A stretch of 64,000 bases of DNA, taken from Rugamonas fusca (lineage in GTDB: Bacteria > Pseudomonadota > Gammaproteobacteria > Burkholderiales > Burkholderiaceae_D). The DNA is taken from contig NZ_JACEZS010000003.1 in NCBI RefSeq assembly GCF_014042365.1, positions 186,001-250,000 of the forward strand. Direction: 5' to 3'. Below the pieces are notes generated by a model. It ran no database searches. It saw nothing but the letters and a program-made list of their open reading frames with translations, and had not been told where the DNA came from. A program made the translations under genes and the position numbers. Positions 12,053 through 20,374 of the stretch are shown here, one piece after another. Every line of letters begins with the position of its first letter. Position 1 is the first letter of the stretch.

Positions 12053-12685
12053 ATGTCACGCCATTTCACGCTGTTTCACGCCCCCCAGTCGCGCTCGACG
12101 GGCACGCTGGTGCTGGTACATGAACTGAAGGCCGATTACACGCTCCACGTATTGAACATGAAGGCGGGCGAGCAGCGCCAGCCGGAATACCTGGCCGTCA
12201 ATCCCATGGGCAAGGTGCCGGCCGTGCTGCACGATGGCGCGCTGGTGACGGAGCAGGTGGCTGTCTACCTGTACCTGGCCGACCTCTATCCGGAAGCGGG
12301 CCTCGCGCCGGCCATCGGCGATCCATTGCGCGGCCCGTACCTGCGCTGGATGGCGTTCTATGGCTCCAGCTTCGAGCCGGCCTTGTGCGACCGTGCCATG
12401 AAGCATGCGCCCACGCCGCCGTCCATGTGCCCGTGGGGCGACTGGGACACGATGCTCAAGACCATCACCGACCAGCTGGAAAAAGGGCCCTATCTGCTGG
12501 GCGAGAAGTTCACGGCGGCCGATGTGCTGTGGGGTACGGCGCTGACATGGATCACGGCCTTCGGCTTGATCCCGAAGACGCCTGCCATCGCCGCGTATAT
12601 CGAGCGTATCCAGGCGCGCCCGGCCTATATCGCCGCCACCGCCAAGGATGCGGAATTGGTGGCGGCCCAGAACCTGCCCGCCTGA
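12053..12685 (+). CDS. glutathione S-transferase family protein
   Basis: Predicted cytosolic glutathione S-transferase, 210 residues. The N-terminal thioredoxin-like domain (about 1-85) shows the glutathione-site pattern MGKVPAVLHDGALVTEQVAVYLYLAD with the cis-proline VPAVL and the following Glu-Gln; the C-terminal all-helical domain contains GPYLLGEKFTAADVLWG, the usual N-capping/hydrophobic staple region. The likely catalytic N-terminal residue is a Ser (around PQSRS). GGAG lies upstream of the ATG. It stands alone between the atp terminator/REP element and the leftward speD. Substrate not predictable. Confidence 0.9.
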   Translation: MSRHFTLFHAPQSRSTGTLVLVHELKADYTLHVLNMKAGEQRQPEYLAVNPMGKVPAVLHDGALVTEQVAVYLYLADLYPEAGLAPAIGDPLRGPYLRWMAFYGSSFEPALCDRAMKHAPTPPSMCPWGDWDTMLKTITDQLEKGPYLLGEKFTAADVLWGTALTWITAFGLIPKTPAIAAYIERIQARPAYIAATAKDAELVAAQNLPA

Positions 12686-12706
12686 GTGACGGACGCGGTG
12701 GCGGCG

Positions 12707-13120
12707 TCACGCCGCCGGTGCCCCGCGCCCTATGGTATGGAGTGTGCGTGATTGAGGCTGCATGGCCTCTGTGATGATAGCAAGCGCTAACTCCGGTTGT
12801 GCCTTGCCGCACATGAAGATGTCGGCGGCGGCGAAACCGGCCTCCGGCCAGGTGTGGATGGAGATGTGGGACTCGGCCAGCAGCACCACGCCTGTCACAC
12901 CCAGTCCATCGCCAAAGCCGTGGAAATGGCTGTGCAGCACGCGCGCGCCGGCCGCGTCCGCCGCGCTGCGCAGCAGTTGTTCGATGCGGCCACAGTCGCT
13001 GAGCTGGTCCGCCGCGATGCCGCCCAGGTCGGCCAGCAGATGGGTGCCCGCCGCCTGATGGGGCGCGTGCGCCGCCAGTTGTGGCCGCTCCTTCGGCCGT
13101 TCCTTTGCCTGCTCGTTCAT
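12707..13120 (-). CDS. speD: S-adenosylmethionine decarboxylase proenzyme (SpeD/SpeH, short prokaryotic type)
   Basis: Pyruvoyl enzyme making decarboxylated SAM, the aminopropyl donor for polyamine synthesis. The 137-residue proenzyme carries the self-cleavage motif AESHISIHTWPE; cleavage is expected between Glu83 and Ser84, with His89 and Cys104 (FMCG) at the same spacing as the catalytic residues of the Thermotoga enzyme. A hydrophilic extension of about 23 residues precedes the conserved GTHLLADLGG. Its ATG overlaps the stop of the upstream 57-residue gene by four bases, so it is translationally coupled to it. It is the last gene of a leftward five-gene set whose divergent partner encodes the aminopropyltransferase. 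Confidence 0.95.
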   Translation of the reverse strand: MNEQAKERPKERPQLAAHAPHQAAGTHLLADLGGIAADQLSDCGRIEQLLRSAADAAGARVLHSHFHGFGDGLGVTGVVLLAESHISIHTWPEAGFAAADIFMCGKAQPELALAIITEAMQPQSRTLHTIGRGAPAA

Positions 13121-13290
13121 TTGTGCCCACCTCCGCCGGAGCCGCCGCCAAAGCTGCCGCCGCCGCCGCCCGTGTGGGAACTCCAGTTGCTGCCCCGGCC
13201 GCCGTAGTTGCTGCCGCTAAAGCCGCGCATCCATGTCGAACACGAGGTGAACAGGGTGACGACCAGGGCGTAGATGACGTATTTGCTCAT
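13117..13290 (-). CDS. small glycine-rich membrane peptide (57 residues) in the polyamine/SPFH locus
   Basis: Short gene found by reading the complementary strand between the DUF4178 gene and speD. It begins ATG at 13290, encodes MSKYVIYALVVTLFTSCSTW (one membrane segment or a poor lipobox ending at Cys17), then a Ser/Asn/Gly segment and a tail of two glycine runs ending GGGGHK. It is 17 bases downstream of the DUF4178 gene and its TGA overlaps the speD ATG (ATGA), which is strong evidence that it is translated. No function is known to me. The composition resembles other small Gly/Ser-rich, His-Lys-ending proteins I associate with DUF350/speD neighbourhoods, but that is recollection. Confidence 0.8.
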   Translation of the reverse strand: MSKYVIYALVVTLFTSCSTWMRGFSGSNYGGRGSNWSSHTGGGGGSFGGGSGGGGHK

Positions 13291-13307
13291 GCGTTTGCTT
13301 CGCTTGG

Positions 13308-14777
13308 TTATTTCTTGCTGTCGTCGTAGGAGTCGAGGAAAACGGCCGGCAGGTACAGTGCCAGCGCGCCCAGCGCGCTCAAGGCCCAGGTGCGGGAAAA
13401 GTTGGCCAGCAGCGGCACGGCGTTAATGGCCAGCATGACCATGATGAATTTCTTGGCCACGCTCTGGTAGCGCTGGTGCTGGAACGGCATGCCCGGCGTG
13501 GGCGCGCGGCCGTGGAACTGGTCGCCGAACCAGGCCCGCAACTGGTCCACCGGCACGGGGGTGGAACGGGACCACGTCATTTCCGCGTCCGTCGTTTCCA
13601 CCGCCAGTCGCACCTGGCCGCTCTCGAACTCGGCCACATGGCACTGGTCGCCCACCTGCACCCGCCAATTGAAGGCGCCGGCCGCGAAGGTGACCCGGGC
13701 GCCATATTCGTACAGCTTGCGGAACGGCGACTTATCGACCATCACATCCTGCCCGGATGACCCGCCGAACTGGGGCCATTCCGGCATGACGCTGGCGCGC
13801 CACCAGCCGTCGTCCGTTTCCACCAGCCAGGAAAAGCCGGCCCGTGGCGCGTACAGCAGGTATTCCGTCCATTGCGTGCCTTCGTCGTCGGCGCGGCGCA
13901 TGACGCCGATGGCCGTGTATTCCTGGTTGTTGAGCTTGGCCTGGGCGCCCAGTTCCAGCGTGGTGGCGACGGTGGCCACCCGCTCGCCGGCCGCCAGCAC
14001 CTGGGCCTTGGGGCTGGCCGCATCCACCTGGGCCTGGCAGGCGGGGCAGACCAGGTGGGCCGTCATGCCGGGCAGGTATTTGATGGGGCTGCCGCAGGAT
14101 GGGCAATCGAGCGCGTCGAGCTTGCCCCGGTAGCGGCCGGCGCTGCGCTGGATCTGGTCGTCGTCGCGCAGCAGCTGGCATTGCAGGCTCTCCAGCGTGA
14201 CGGCCAGGCCGGTGTAGACGACGGGGTGGGGGCCGTCCGAATAATCGAGCGTGAGGAAGCTGGCGCCGCGCCGGAAGTCGGCCACTTTCGCTTGCCAGCC
14301 CTGGCCCACCTTGAACGGCAATTCGCCCTGGCCGCCGATGCAGTCGGCCGTGCGGATTTCGGCCGCCGTGTAGTACTCGCCGGCAATCGGTACGTTGCGC
14401 CCCGGCGCCAGCTGTTCGAAGGCGGGCAGGGGGCCGTCCACCTGGCGTTCCGTCGTGACGGTGAACATGCCGGACGAATCGCCCAGCCAGGCCGTGGCGC
14501 CGTCGTCATACAGCAGATACCACTCGTTCCACAGGCCGGCGTCGTACTTGAGCTGGATGCGGCCCACCACCGTGAAGTGGCGCCCGCCCAGCACGCCGGC
14601 CGTGCCGATCTGGATCGGCGAGTAGTCCTCCAGCACGGACGACATCTTGCCCAGGTCCTTGACGGCGTCGGCGTCCTTGAGCACGCTGGTGCCGCAATAC
14701 TCGCACACGGCCATCACGGAGGCGTGCGAGCGGAACTTGACCTCCGCCCCGCAGCTGGGACAGGAAACAATTTGCAT
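13308..14777 (-). CDS. zinc-ribbon / double DUF4178 membrane protein
   Basis: 489-residue protein of unknown function. Order of parts: N-terminal zinc ribbon (Cys6, Cys9, Cys25, Cys28); first DUF4178 domain (about 50-200) with the pattern VVGRIQLKYDAGLWNEWYL; second zinc ribbon (CPSC ... CPAC, about 225-245); second DUF4178 domain (about 265-420) with AIGVMRRADDEGTQWTEYLL; two C-terminal membrane helices (about 445-480). The tandem duplication of ribbon plus DUF4178 is clear from the repeated residues. Starts nine bases after the SPFH gene stop. Likely anchored in the inner membrane with the domains cytoplasmic, working with the SPFH and DUF350 proteins; this is inferred from context. Confidence 0.88.
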   Translation of the reverse strand: MQIVSCPSCGAEVKFRSHASVMAVCEYCGTSVLKDADAVKDLGKMSSVLEDYSPIQIGTAGVLGGRHFTVVGRIQLKYDAGLWNEWYLLYDDGATAWLGDSSGMFTVTTERQVDGPLPAFEQLAPGRNVPIAGEYYTAAEIRTADCIGGQGELPFKVGQGWQAKVADFRRGASFLTLDYSDGPHPVVYTGLAVTLESLQCQLLRDDDQIQRSAGRYRGKLDALDCPSCGSPIKYLPGMTAHLVCPACQAQVDAASPKAQVLAAGERVATVATTLELGAQAKLNNQEYTAIGVMRRADDEGTQWTEYLLYAPRAGFSWLVETDDGWWRASVMPEWPQFGGSSGQDVMVDKSPFRKLYEYGARVTFAAGAFNWRVQVGDQCHVAEFESGQVRLAVETTDAEMTWSRSTPVPVDQLRAWFGDQFHGRAPTPGMPFQHQRYQSVAKKFIMVMLAINAVPLLANFSRTWALSALGALALYLPAVFLDSYDDSKK

Positions 14778-14786
14778 GTAGTCGGC

Positions 14787-15842
14787 TTAGCCTATCAGTT
14801 TCTTGAGCAGCTCCGCCTTGGTGCTGTCGTAGTCGGCGGCCGAGATCAGGCCTTTGTCGAGCAGGCCCTTGAGCTTTTCCAGCCGCGCTTCGATGCTGTC
14901 TTCGGCTGGTGCTGGTGCTGGTGCTGGTGCTGGCGCTGGCGCTGCCGCTGGAATTGGCTGCGGCGCCAGCGATGCGCCCAGTGCGGCGCCTATGGTCTGG
15001 CCCACGGTCAGCCCCGCACCGAGGCCGGCGCCAATGCCGGCCATGCCGCCTTCGTTCTGGGCCGCCAGCGGGATGGCGCTGGCCACCTGGTACTTGGTGA
15101 AGCCGGCCATCTTGTCGGCGCTCATGCCGCCCTTCATGCCGGCCGAGATGCGCTCGTCCAGCGCCGCCTGCAGTTCCTCGGGCAGGCTGACGGAGGCGAC
15201 GTTGAATTCATCGAGCCCGATCCCGTAGCGGGCGAAGGCCGTGGCCAGGTCGCCCTTGACCTGCTGCGCCATCAGCGCCTGGTTGGCCGCCATGTCGAGG
15301 AAGGGCAGGTTGGCGCCGCCCAGCGAGCTGGCCATGGTCGCCATCAGGATGCCGCGCAGTTGGTCTTCGACCTGGTCGCGCGTGTAGCTGTCGCGCGTGC
15401 CGCTGATCTCCTTGAAGAACAGGCGCGGATCGGCCACCCGGTACGAGTACATGCCGAAGGCGCGCACGCGGATCATGTCGAAGTCCTTGTCGCGGATGGT
15501 GATCGGCTGCGGCGTGCCCCATTTGCGGCCGGTCTGCACGCGGGTGCTGAAGAAGTACACGTCCGACTTGAACGGGGAGGCGAACAGCTTGTCCCAGTTC
15601 TTCAGGTTGGTCAGCAGCGGCAGGGTCTGCGTGGTGAGCTTGTAGGTGCCGGGGCCGAACACGTCGGCCACCTGGCCTTCGTTGACGAACACCGCCATCT
15701 GCGATTCGCGCACGATCAGCACGCCGCCGTTCTGGATCTCGAAGTCCTGCATCGGGTAGCGCCACGACAGCACGCCGTCCACGTCCTCGTTCCACTGCAG
15801 TACGTCGATAAACTGCTTCTTGATAAAGCTGCCGATGCCCAT
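14787..15842 (-). CDS. SPFH/Band-7 domain protein with C-terminal SHOCT domain (YdjI-like)
   Basis: 351-residue scaffold-type protein. The N-terminal two thirds is an SPFH/prohibitin-like domain of the YdjI ('virion core protein') type, starting MGIGSFIKKQFIDVLQW and including VLIVRESQMAVFVNEGQVAD. A glycine/alanine-rich linker and an Ala-Pro repeat (about 300-316, encoded by a hexamer repeat) lead to a SHOCT domain (LEKLKGLLDKGLISAADYD). I start at ATG 15842, preceded by AAGGA; an ATG 11 codons upstream lacks a site and breaks homology. SPFH proteins form oligomeric membrane microdomains. It sits between DUF350 and DUF4178 genes, 20 and 9 bases apart. Confidence 0.9.
   Translation of the reverse strand: MGIGSFIKKQFIDVLQWNEDVDGVLSWRYPMQDFEIQNGGVLIVRESQMAVFVNEGQVADVFGPGTYKLTTQTLPLLTNLKNWDKLFASPFKSDVYFFSTRVQTGRKWGTPQPITIRDKDFDMIRVRAFGMYSYRVADPRLFFKEISGTRDSYTRDQVEDQLRGILMATMASSLGGANLPFLDMAANQALMAQQVKGDLATAFARYGIGLDEFNVASVSLPEELQAALDERISAGMKGGMSADKMAGFTKYQVASAIPLAAQNEGGMAGIGAGLGAGLTVGQTIGAALGASLAPQPIPAAAPAPAPAPAPAPAEDSIEARLEKLKGLLDKGLISAADYDSTKAELLKKLIG
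14905..14952. repeat. in-frame hexanucleotide repeat (GCTGGT-type) in the SPFH gene
   Basis: Four perfect GCTGGT units (14905-14928) followed by GCTGGC, GCTGGC, GCTGCC and GCTGGA. On the coding strand they encode the Ala-Pro linker before the SHOCT domain. Unit-length changes would stay in frame and change only linker length. Confidence 0.9.
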
Positions 15843-15862
15843 GATGGAGTCCTTCGCAAAAA

Positions 15863-16249
15863 TTAGGAAATGCACGCGCCGTTGATCACGCCGATAGCCA
15901 GCGATATCGCGCCCAGCAAACCACCAAAGGCGCAGTTGTTCGATTCTATGTGGTCCTTGGACATGCGCAGCAGCCGGGTGGTGACGGCATAGGCCAGCAT
16001 CTGCACCACCATGGCGCCGAACGCCCAGGCGAAAAACTCGCGGTAGTCCGCCGTGTGCAGCAGGGCCGAGCCGATGGTGGCGGAAAAGCCCAGCAGCGCG
16101 CCGCCCAGCGACAGGGCGGCCGCATGGTTGCCCTGGCGGATCAGCAGCACTTCGTCGAACGGCGTCAGGCGGGTGTAGGCCGCGAAGAACGCCGCCAGCA
16201 GCGCGGCGGCCAGCAACATGTGAATCAGATAGTTTAGGATGGCGGACAC
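15863..16249 (-). CDS. DUF350 family inner-membrane protein
   Basis: 128-residue protein with four predicted membrane helices, matching the DUF350 family in size and topology (start SAILNYLIHMLLAAALL; conserved GGALLGFSATI and FGGLLGAISLAIGVINGA). I favour the GTG at 16249, preceded by GAAGG; the frame is open back to 16315 but the extra 22 residues are hydrophilic and overlap the divergent gene start. First gene of the leftward set; 65 bases separate it from the divergent aminopropyltransferase gene, so both promoters must lie there. DUF350 proteins recur near glutathionylspermidine-synthase-like and PspA-type envelope-stress genes (for example E. coli YjfL). Channel or scaffold function is speculative. 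Confidence 0.85.
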   Translation of the reverse strand: MSAILNYLIHMLLAAALLAAFFAAYTRLTPFDEVLLIRQGNHAAALSLGGALLGFSATIGSALLHTADYREFFAWAFGAMVVQMLAYAVTTRLLRMSKDHIESNNCAFGGLLGAISLAIGVINGACIS

Positions 16250-16314
16250 GGCGTACCTTCGGTTAAAGTGGTTAACTTGATAACCCAAATCAATCTTAGT
16301 GCAAAAGCGCGTCA

Positions 16315-17826
16315 ATGACCAAAAAAATTCTGATTCTTTCCGTTTTTGTGGTCGCTTCCTGCGGCCTGGCGTACGAACTGATCGCCGGCGCCCTATCGAG
16401 TTACCTGCTGGGTGACTCGATCCTGCAATTCTCCACCATTATCGGCTGTTATCTGTTCGCCATGGGCGTGGGCGCGCATTTTTCCAAGTTCGTGCGCGAC
16501 GACGACGTGCTGGCCCGCTTCGTGGACATCGAGCTGGCCGTGGGCCTGATCGGCGGCGTGTCGGCCGCCGCCCTGTTCCTCACCTTCTCGTGGATGGCGG
16601 CGCCGTTCCGCACGCTGCTCTATGTGCTGGTGTTCCTGGTCGGCGCGCTGGTGGGCATGGAGGTGCCACTGGTGATGCGGGCCCTGAACGCGCGCCAGAC
16701 TGAATTTAATGAACTGGTGAGCCGCGTCCTCACTTTCGACTACCTGGGCGCATTGGCCGTGTCGCTGCTGTTCCCGCTGGTGCTGGCGCCATATCTGGGA
16801 CTGGTGCGCACGGGCTTCCTGTTCGGGATGCTGAACGTGGGGGTGGCGCTGTGGACCATCGTTACCTTCCGCCAGGAGCTGGCCAACCTTGGCGGCCGGC
16901 TGCTGCGGGCCAGCGCCGTGATGTGTGTGCTGGTGTTCGGTTTCGCGCTGGCTGACCGCATGACCTACTGGGGCGAGCATGGCTTGTTCGGCGACGAAAT
17001 CATCTACTCCACCACCACGCCATATCAGCGGCTCGTGATCACGCGCTGGAAGGACGACCTGCGGCTGTACATCAACGGCAACCTGCAGTTCTCCTCGCGC
17101 GACGAGTACCGCTACCACGAGGCGCTCGTGCATCCGGCCCTGCAGGCCTTGCCTTGGGCGCGCCGGGTGCTGGTGCTGGGCGGCGGCGATGGCCTGGCGC
17201 TGCGCGAGATCCTGCGTTATCCGAACATCGAGCAGGTCACGCTGGTGGACCTGGACCCGGCCATGACGGGCGCCTTCACCACGCGCCCGGAACTGGTCAA
17301 GCTCAATCAGGGTTCGTTCAGCGACAAGCGGGTGCGCGTCATCAACGCCGACGCGGCCATCTGGTTGCAGCACAACGAAGAACTGTTCGATGCGGCCATC
17401 GTCGACTTCCCCGATCCATCCAGCTTCGCGCTGGGCAAGCTGTATTCGGTGCCGTTCTATGGCATGGTCAAGCGCCACCTGTCGGCCAACGGCTTGATGG
17501 TGGTGCAATCGACCTCGCCATTCTTCGCGCCCCATGCCTACTGGACGGTCGATGCCACGCTGCGCGAGGTGGGCTTGCGCACCTGGCCTTACCACGCCTA
17601 CGTGCCTTCGTTCGGCGAATGGGGCTTCATCCTCGCTTCGCCGCAGCTCGATTTCAAGCCGCCCGCGTCGTACCGGCTGCCGATGCGCTACCTGAACGCG
17701 GATACGACGCGCGAAATGTTCATCTTCCCGCCCGATATGCAGCGCCTGCCGATGGAGCCGAACCGCCTCAACACGCAATCGCTGGTGCGTGAGTTCGAGC
17801 AGGACTGGCGGCGGGTGATCCGTTGA
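16315..17826 (+). CDS. membrane-anchored polyamine aminopropyltransferase (spermidine-synthase fold)
   Basis: 503-residue protein in two parts: an N-terminal half of about seven membrane helices (residues 1-215) and a C-terminal spermidine-synthase domain. The latter has the dcSAM-binding loop VLGGGDGLALREIL (about 287-300), the acidic strand LVDLDP and IVDFPDPSS with Asp364 at the position of the catalytic aspartate of SpeE. It would transfer aminopropyl from decarboxylated SAM, made by the nearby SpeD, to an unknown amine acceptor at the membrane. No strong ribosome site precedes the ATG. The stop overlaps the start of the FAD protein gene by one base, so the two form an operon. Confidence 0.9.
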   Translation: MTKKILILSVFVVASCGLAYELIAGALSSYLLGDSILQFSTIIGCYLFAMGVGAHFSKFVRDDDVLARFVDIELAVGLIGGVSAAALFLTFSWMAAPFRTLLYVLVFLVGALVGMEVPLVMRALNARQTEFNELVSRVLTFDYLGALAVSLLFPLVLAPYLGLVRTGFLFGMLNVGVALWTIVTFRQELANLGGRLLRASAVMCVLVFGFALADRMTYWGEHGLFGDEIIYSTTTPYQRLVITRWKDDLRLYINGNLQFSSRDEYRYHEALVHPALQALPWARRVLVLGGGDGLALREILRYPNIEQVTLVDLDPAMTGAFTTRPELVKLNQGSFSDKRVRVINADAAIWLQHNEELFDAAIVDFPDPSSFALGKLYSVPFYGMVKRHLSANGLMVVQSTSPFFAPHAYWTVDATLREVGLRTWPYHAYVPSFGEWGFILASPQLDFKPPASYRLPMRYLNADTTREMFIFPPDMQRLPMEPNRLNTQSLVREFEQDWRRVIR

Positions 17827-19442
17827 TGGAGCGCCGTTCCTTCCTGCTGTGGGCCGCCGCCAGCGGGCTGGCCGCGGCGGGCAGCGTGGCCGGCTTCCAG
17901 CGCTGGCAGGAGATCACGCCCACCGTCCACTATCCGGGCCGTGACGAAGGCCACTTCCTGCGTGACCGGCGCGCGCTGCCGCCGCCGTCCGAGGTGGTGG
18001 AGACGGACATCGCCATCTTCGGCTCCGGCATCGGCGGCTTGATGGCGGCCTGGCGCCTGCGCAAATTGGGCGGCCAGGATGCGCTGATGATTGACGGCCC
18101 CCAGCCTTATGGCAACGCGCTCGGTGGCGCGTTCGGCGAGCTGGAATACCCCACCGGCGCGCACTATCTGCCGCTGCCGTCGCCGGAATCGGTGCACGTG
18201 CGCGAACTGCTGGCCGACCTGGGTATCATCGAGCGCGACCCGATGGCGGAAAAGCCGTACTACGATGAGCGCTACATCCTGCACGCGCCGGAGGAACGCT
18301 TGCTGTACAACGGCCGCTGGCAGGATGGCTTTATTCCGACGGATGGCGTGCCGCGCTGGGAGCTGGACGAACACGCGCGCTTCTTCGCCGAAGTGCACCG
18401 CTTGCGCCAGCTCCGTGGCGCCGATGGGCGGCGCATTTTCGTGTTCCCCACCGTGCTGTCGTCGGAGGATGCGGAATGGCAGGCGCTGGACGGCTACACG
18501 CTCAAGCAGTGGCTGGACCGGAACGGCTACCGTTCCCCCACGCTGCACTGGTACCTCAACTACTGCTGCCGCGACGATTACGGCACGCGCTACGACAAGG
18601 TGTCGGCCTGGGCCGGACTGCATTACTACTGCAGCCGCTGGGGCCAGGCCGCCAACGCCGGCAACGGTGCATGGCTCACGTGGCCGGGCGGGCTGCAACC
18701 GCTGGCCAGGGCCATGGGCGAGGCGGCCGCGATCCGGCGCGTGGCCGGCACGGCCGTCGCCATCGAGCGCACGGCCAGCGGCGTGGAGGCGCTGTGCTTC
18801 CGGCTCGAAGGTGGCCAGCCGCGCAGCTACCTGGTGCGCGCCCGCAAGGCCATCTGCGCCATGCCGCTGATGGTGGCCTCGCGCGTGGTGCGGGATATGG
18901 CCAGCTACGGTTTCGATGCGGGGCGCCACACGCCGCAATACGCACCCTGGATGGTGGCCAATTTCCTGCTCAAGCGCTTCCCGGACGAGCGGCCGGTGCA
19001 GCCGCTGTCGTGGGATAACGTGGTGTACCAGGAACCGGGGCTGGGCTTCGTCGTCTCCACGCACCAGGATATCCGCGTGCGCCCGCCGGAAAAGACCGTG
19101 TTCAGCGCCTACGTCGCGCTGTCGGACCGCACGCCGCAGCAGGCGCGCCGCTGGCTCAACACGGCCAGCCCGGAAGAATTGCTGGCGCTGGCCAGCGTGG
19201 ATCTGAAGACGGCGTATGGCGCCAATTTCGCCTTGTGCGTGGAGCGCGTCGATATCACGTTGCGCGGCCACGCGATGGCGGCGCCGCTGCCGGGATTTCG
19301 CAGCAACGCCGGACTGAAGGCGCTGCGCGAGGCCGATGGCCCCATCCTGTTCGCCCATGCCGACCTGTCCGGCTTTTCCGTGTTCGAGGAAGCGGCATGG
19401 TGGGGCGACCGCGCCGCGCGGCTGGCGGCGCGCCCCGCGTAA
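17826..19442 (+). CDS. exported FAD-dependent amine-oxidase-like oxidoreductase
   Basis: 538-residue flavoprotein of the NAD(P)-binding/amine-oxidase Rossmann class. A twin-arginine-like signal (ERRSFLLWAAASGLAAAG) suggests folded export to the periplasm. The FAD dinucleotide-binding motif DIAIFGSGIGGLMAAWRLRK starts near residue 61, and the C-terminal FAD-closing region contains ADLSGFSVFEEAAWWGDRAA. Start ATG 17826 overlaps the preceding stop. Operon membership with the aminopropyltransferase makes a polyamine the obvious candidate substrate; phytoene-desaturase-like or other flavin oxidases are alternatives. Substrate specificity cannot be read from sequence. Confidence 0.85.
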   Translation: MERRSFLLWAAASGLAAAGSVAGFQRWQEITPTVHYPGRDEGHFLRDRRALPPPSEVVETDIAIFGSGIGGLMAAWRLRKLGGQDALMIDGPQPYGNALGGAFGELEYPTGAHYLPLPSPESVHVRELLADLGIIERDPMAEKPYYDERYILHAPEERLLYNGRWQDGFIPTDGVPRWELDEHARFFAEVHRLRQLRGADGRRIFVFPTVLSSEDAEWQALDGYTLKQWLDRNGYRSPTLHWYLNYCCRDDYGTRYDKVSAWAGLHYYCSRWGQAANAGNGAWLTWPGGLQPLARAMGEAAAIRRVAGTAVAIERTASGVEALCFRLEGGQPRSYLVRARKAICAMPLMVASRVVRDMASYGFDAGRHTPQYAPWMVANFLLKRFPDERPVQPLSWDNVVYQEPGLGFVVSTHQDIRVRPPEKTVFSAYVALSDRTPQQARRWLNTASPEELLALASVDLKTAYGANFALCVERVDITLRGHAMAAPLPGFRSNAGLKALREADGPILFAHADLSGFSVFEEAAWWGDRAARLAARPA

Positions 19443-19531
19443 GCCGGGGCAGACGGTGGCGTGCTGATCTGTTACGCTAGTTTGACCAGGCTGCGCCAGC
19501 CGGCGCGCCACAACGACAGGAGTACGCCCCC

Positions 19532-20374
19532 ATGCCCGCATCCGCCCGCCAGCGCTTTCGCGCCAATGCCAAACTCCGATTGAGTGAGGAGGATGCGGAC
19601 GACAGCGCGCTGTCGTGCCGCGCAGCCAATCCCAAATTGAGCAAGGCCAAGGCCAAGGCGCAGGACCAGCGCCACACGGCCAGCATGATCGAGCGCGTGT
19701 CGGAATTGCAGATGATGCTGTACGCGCAGCGCAAGCAGAAGGTATTGCTGGTGTTGCAGGGCATGGACACGTCCGGCAAGGATGGCACGGTGCGTACCAT
19801 GTTCAGCATGATCAATCCCATGGGCATACGGGCCGTGGCGTTCCGCCAGCCGACCGACATCGAACTGGCGCACGACTACCTGTGGCGGGTGCACCAGCAA
19901 ATGCCGGTGAAAGGCGAGATCGCCATCTTCAATCGCAGCCATTACGAGGACGTGCTGATCACGCGCGTGCAGGGCTGGATAGACGGACGCGAATGCCGCC
20001 GGCGCTATGGGCAAATCCGTGACTTCGAACGCATGCTGGCGGAAACCGGCACCGTCATCATCAAGGTGTTCCTGCACATTTCGCGCGAGGAGCAGCGGCA
20101 ACGCTTGCAGGAGCGGCTGGACGATCCCAACAAGCAGTGGAAATTCAATCCCACCGACCTGGCCCAGCGCGAGAAGTGGGACGACTACCAGCGCGCCTAC
20201 GAACAAGCCATCCGCGCCACGGACGCCGAACATGCGCCGTGGTACGTGGTGCCGGCCAATTCCAAGACCCACCGCAACCTGGTGGTGGCCACCATCCTGC
20301 TCGAAACGCTGACGGCCATGAAGCTGAACTTCCCCGCGCCCGATCCGGCGCTGACGGCCATCACGGTGGATTAG
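19532..20374 (+). CDS. ppk2: polyphosphate kinase 2 family protein
   Basis: 280-residue PPK2 enzyme, which uses polyphosphate to phosphorylate nucleotides (or the reverse). Walker A is GMDTSGKDG (about residues 80-88), followed by the lid RQPTDIELAHDYLWRVHQQ and Walker B-like EIAIFNRSHYEDVL, and the C-terminal KWKFNPTDL-type region. One-domain length and the sequence before Walker A fit the class that acts on nucleoside mono- or diphosphates. AGGAG lies nine bases before the ATG. It follows the flavoprotein gene on the same strand by 89 bases; whether it belongs functionally to the polyamine locus is open (polyphosphate and polyamines are natural partners). Confidence 0.93.
   Translation: MPASARQRFRANAKLRLSEEDADDSALSCRAANPKLSKAKAKAQDQRHTASMIERVSELQMMLYAQRKQKVLLVLQGMDTSGKDGTVRTMFSMINPMGIRAVAFRQPTDIELAHDYLWRVHQQMPVKGEIAIFNRSHYEDVLITRVQGWIDGRECRRRYGQIRDFERMLAETGTVIIKVFLHISREEQRQRLQERLDDPNKQWKFNPTDLAQREKWDDYQRAYEQAIRATDAEHAPWYVVPANSKTHRNLVVATILLETLTAMKLNFPAPDPALTAITVD

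Noticed and set aside
12069..12077. TGTTTCACG half-site in the glutathione S-transferase gene
   Set aside because: The right half is CCCCCC, so not a parS palindrome; it lies inside a coding region.
13872..15866. Open frame on the + strand opposite the DUF4178 and SPFH genes (about 660 codons)
   Set aside because: Composition (Ala/Gly/Arg/His-rich) and complete antisense overlap with two clearly supported genes mark it as a G+C artefact.
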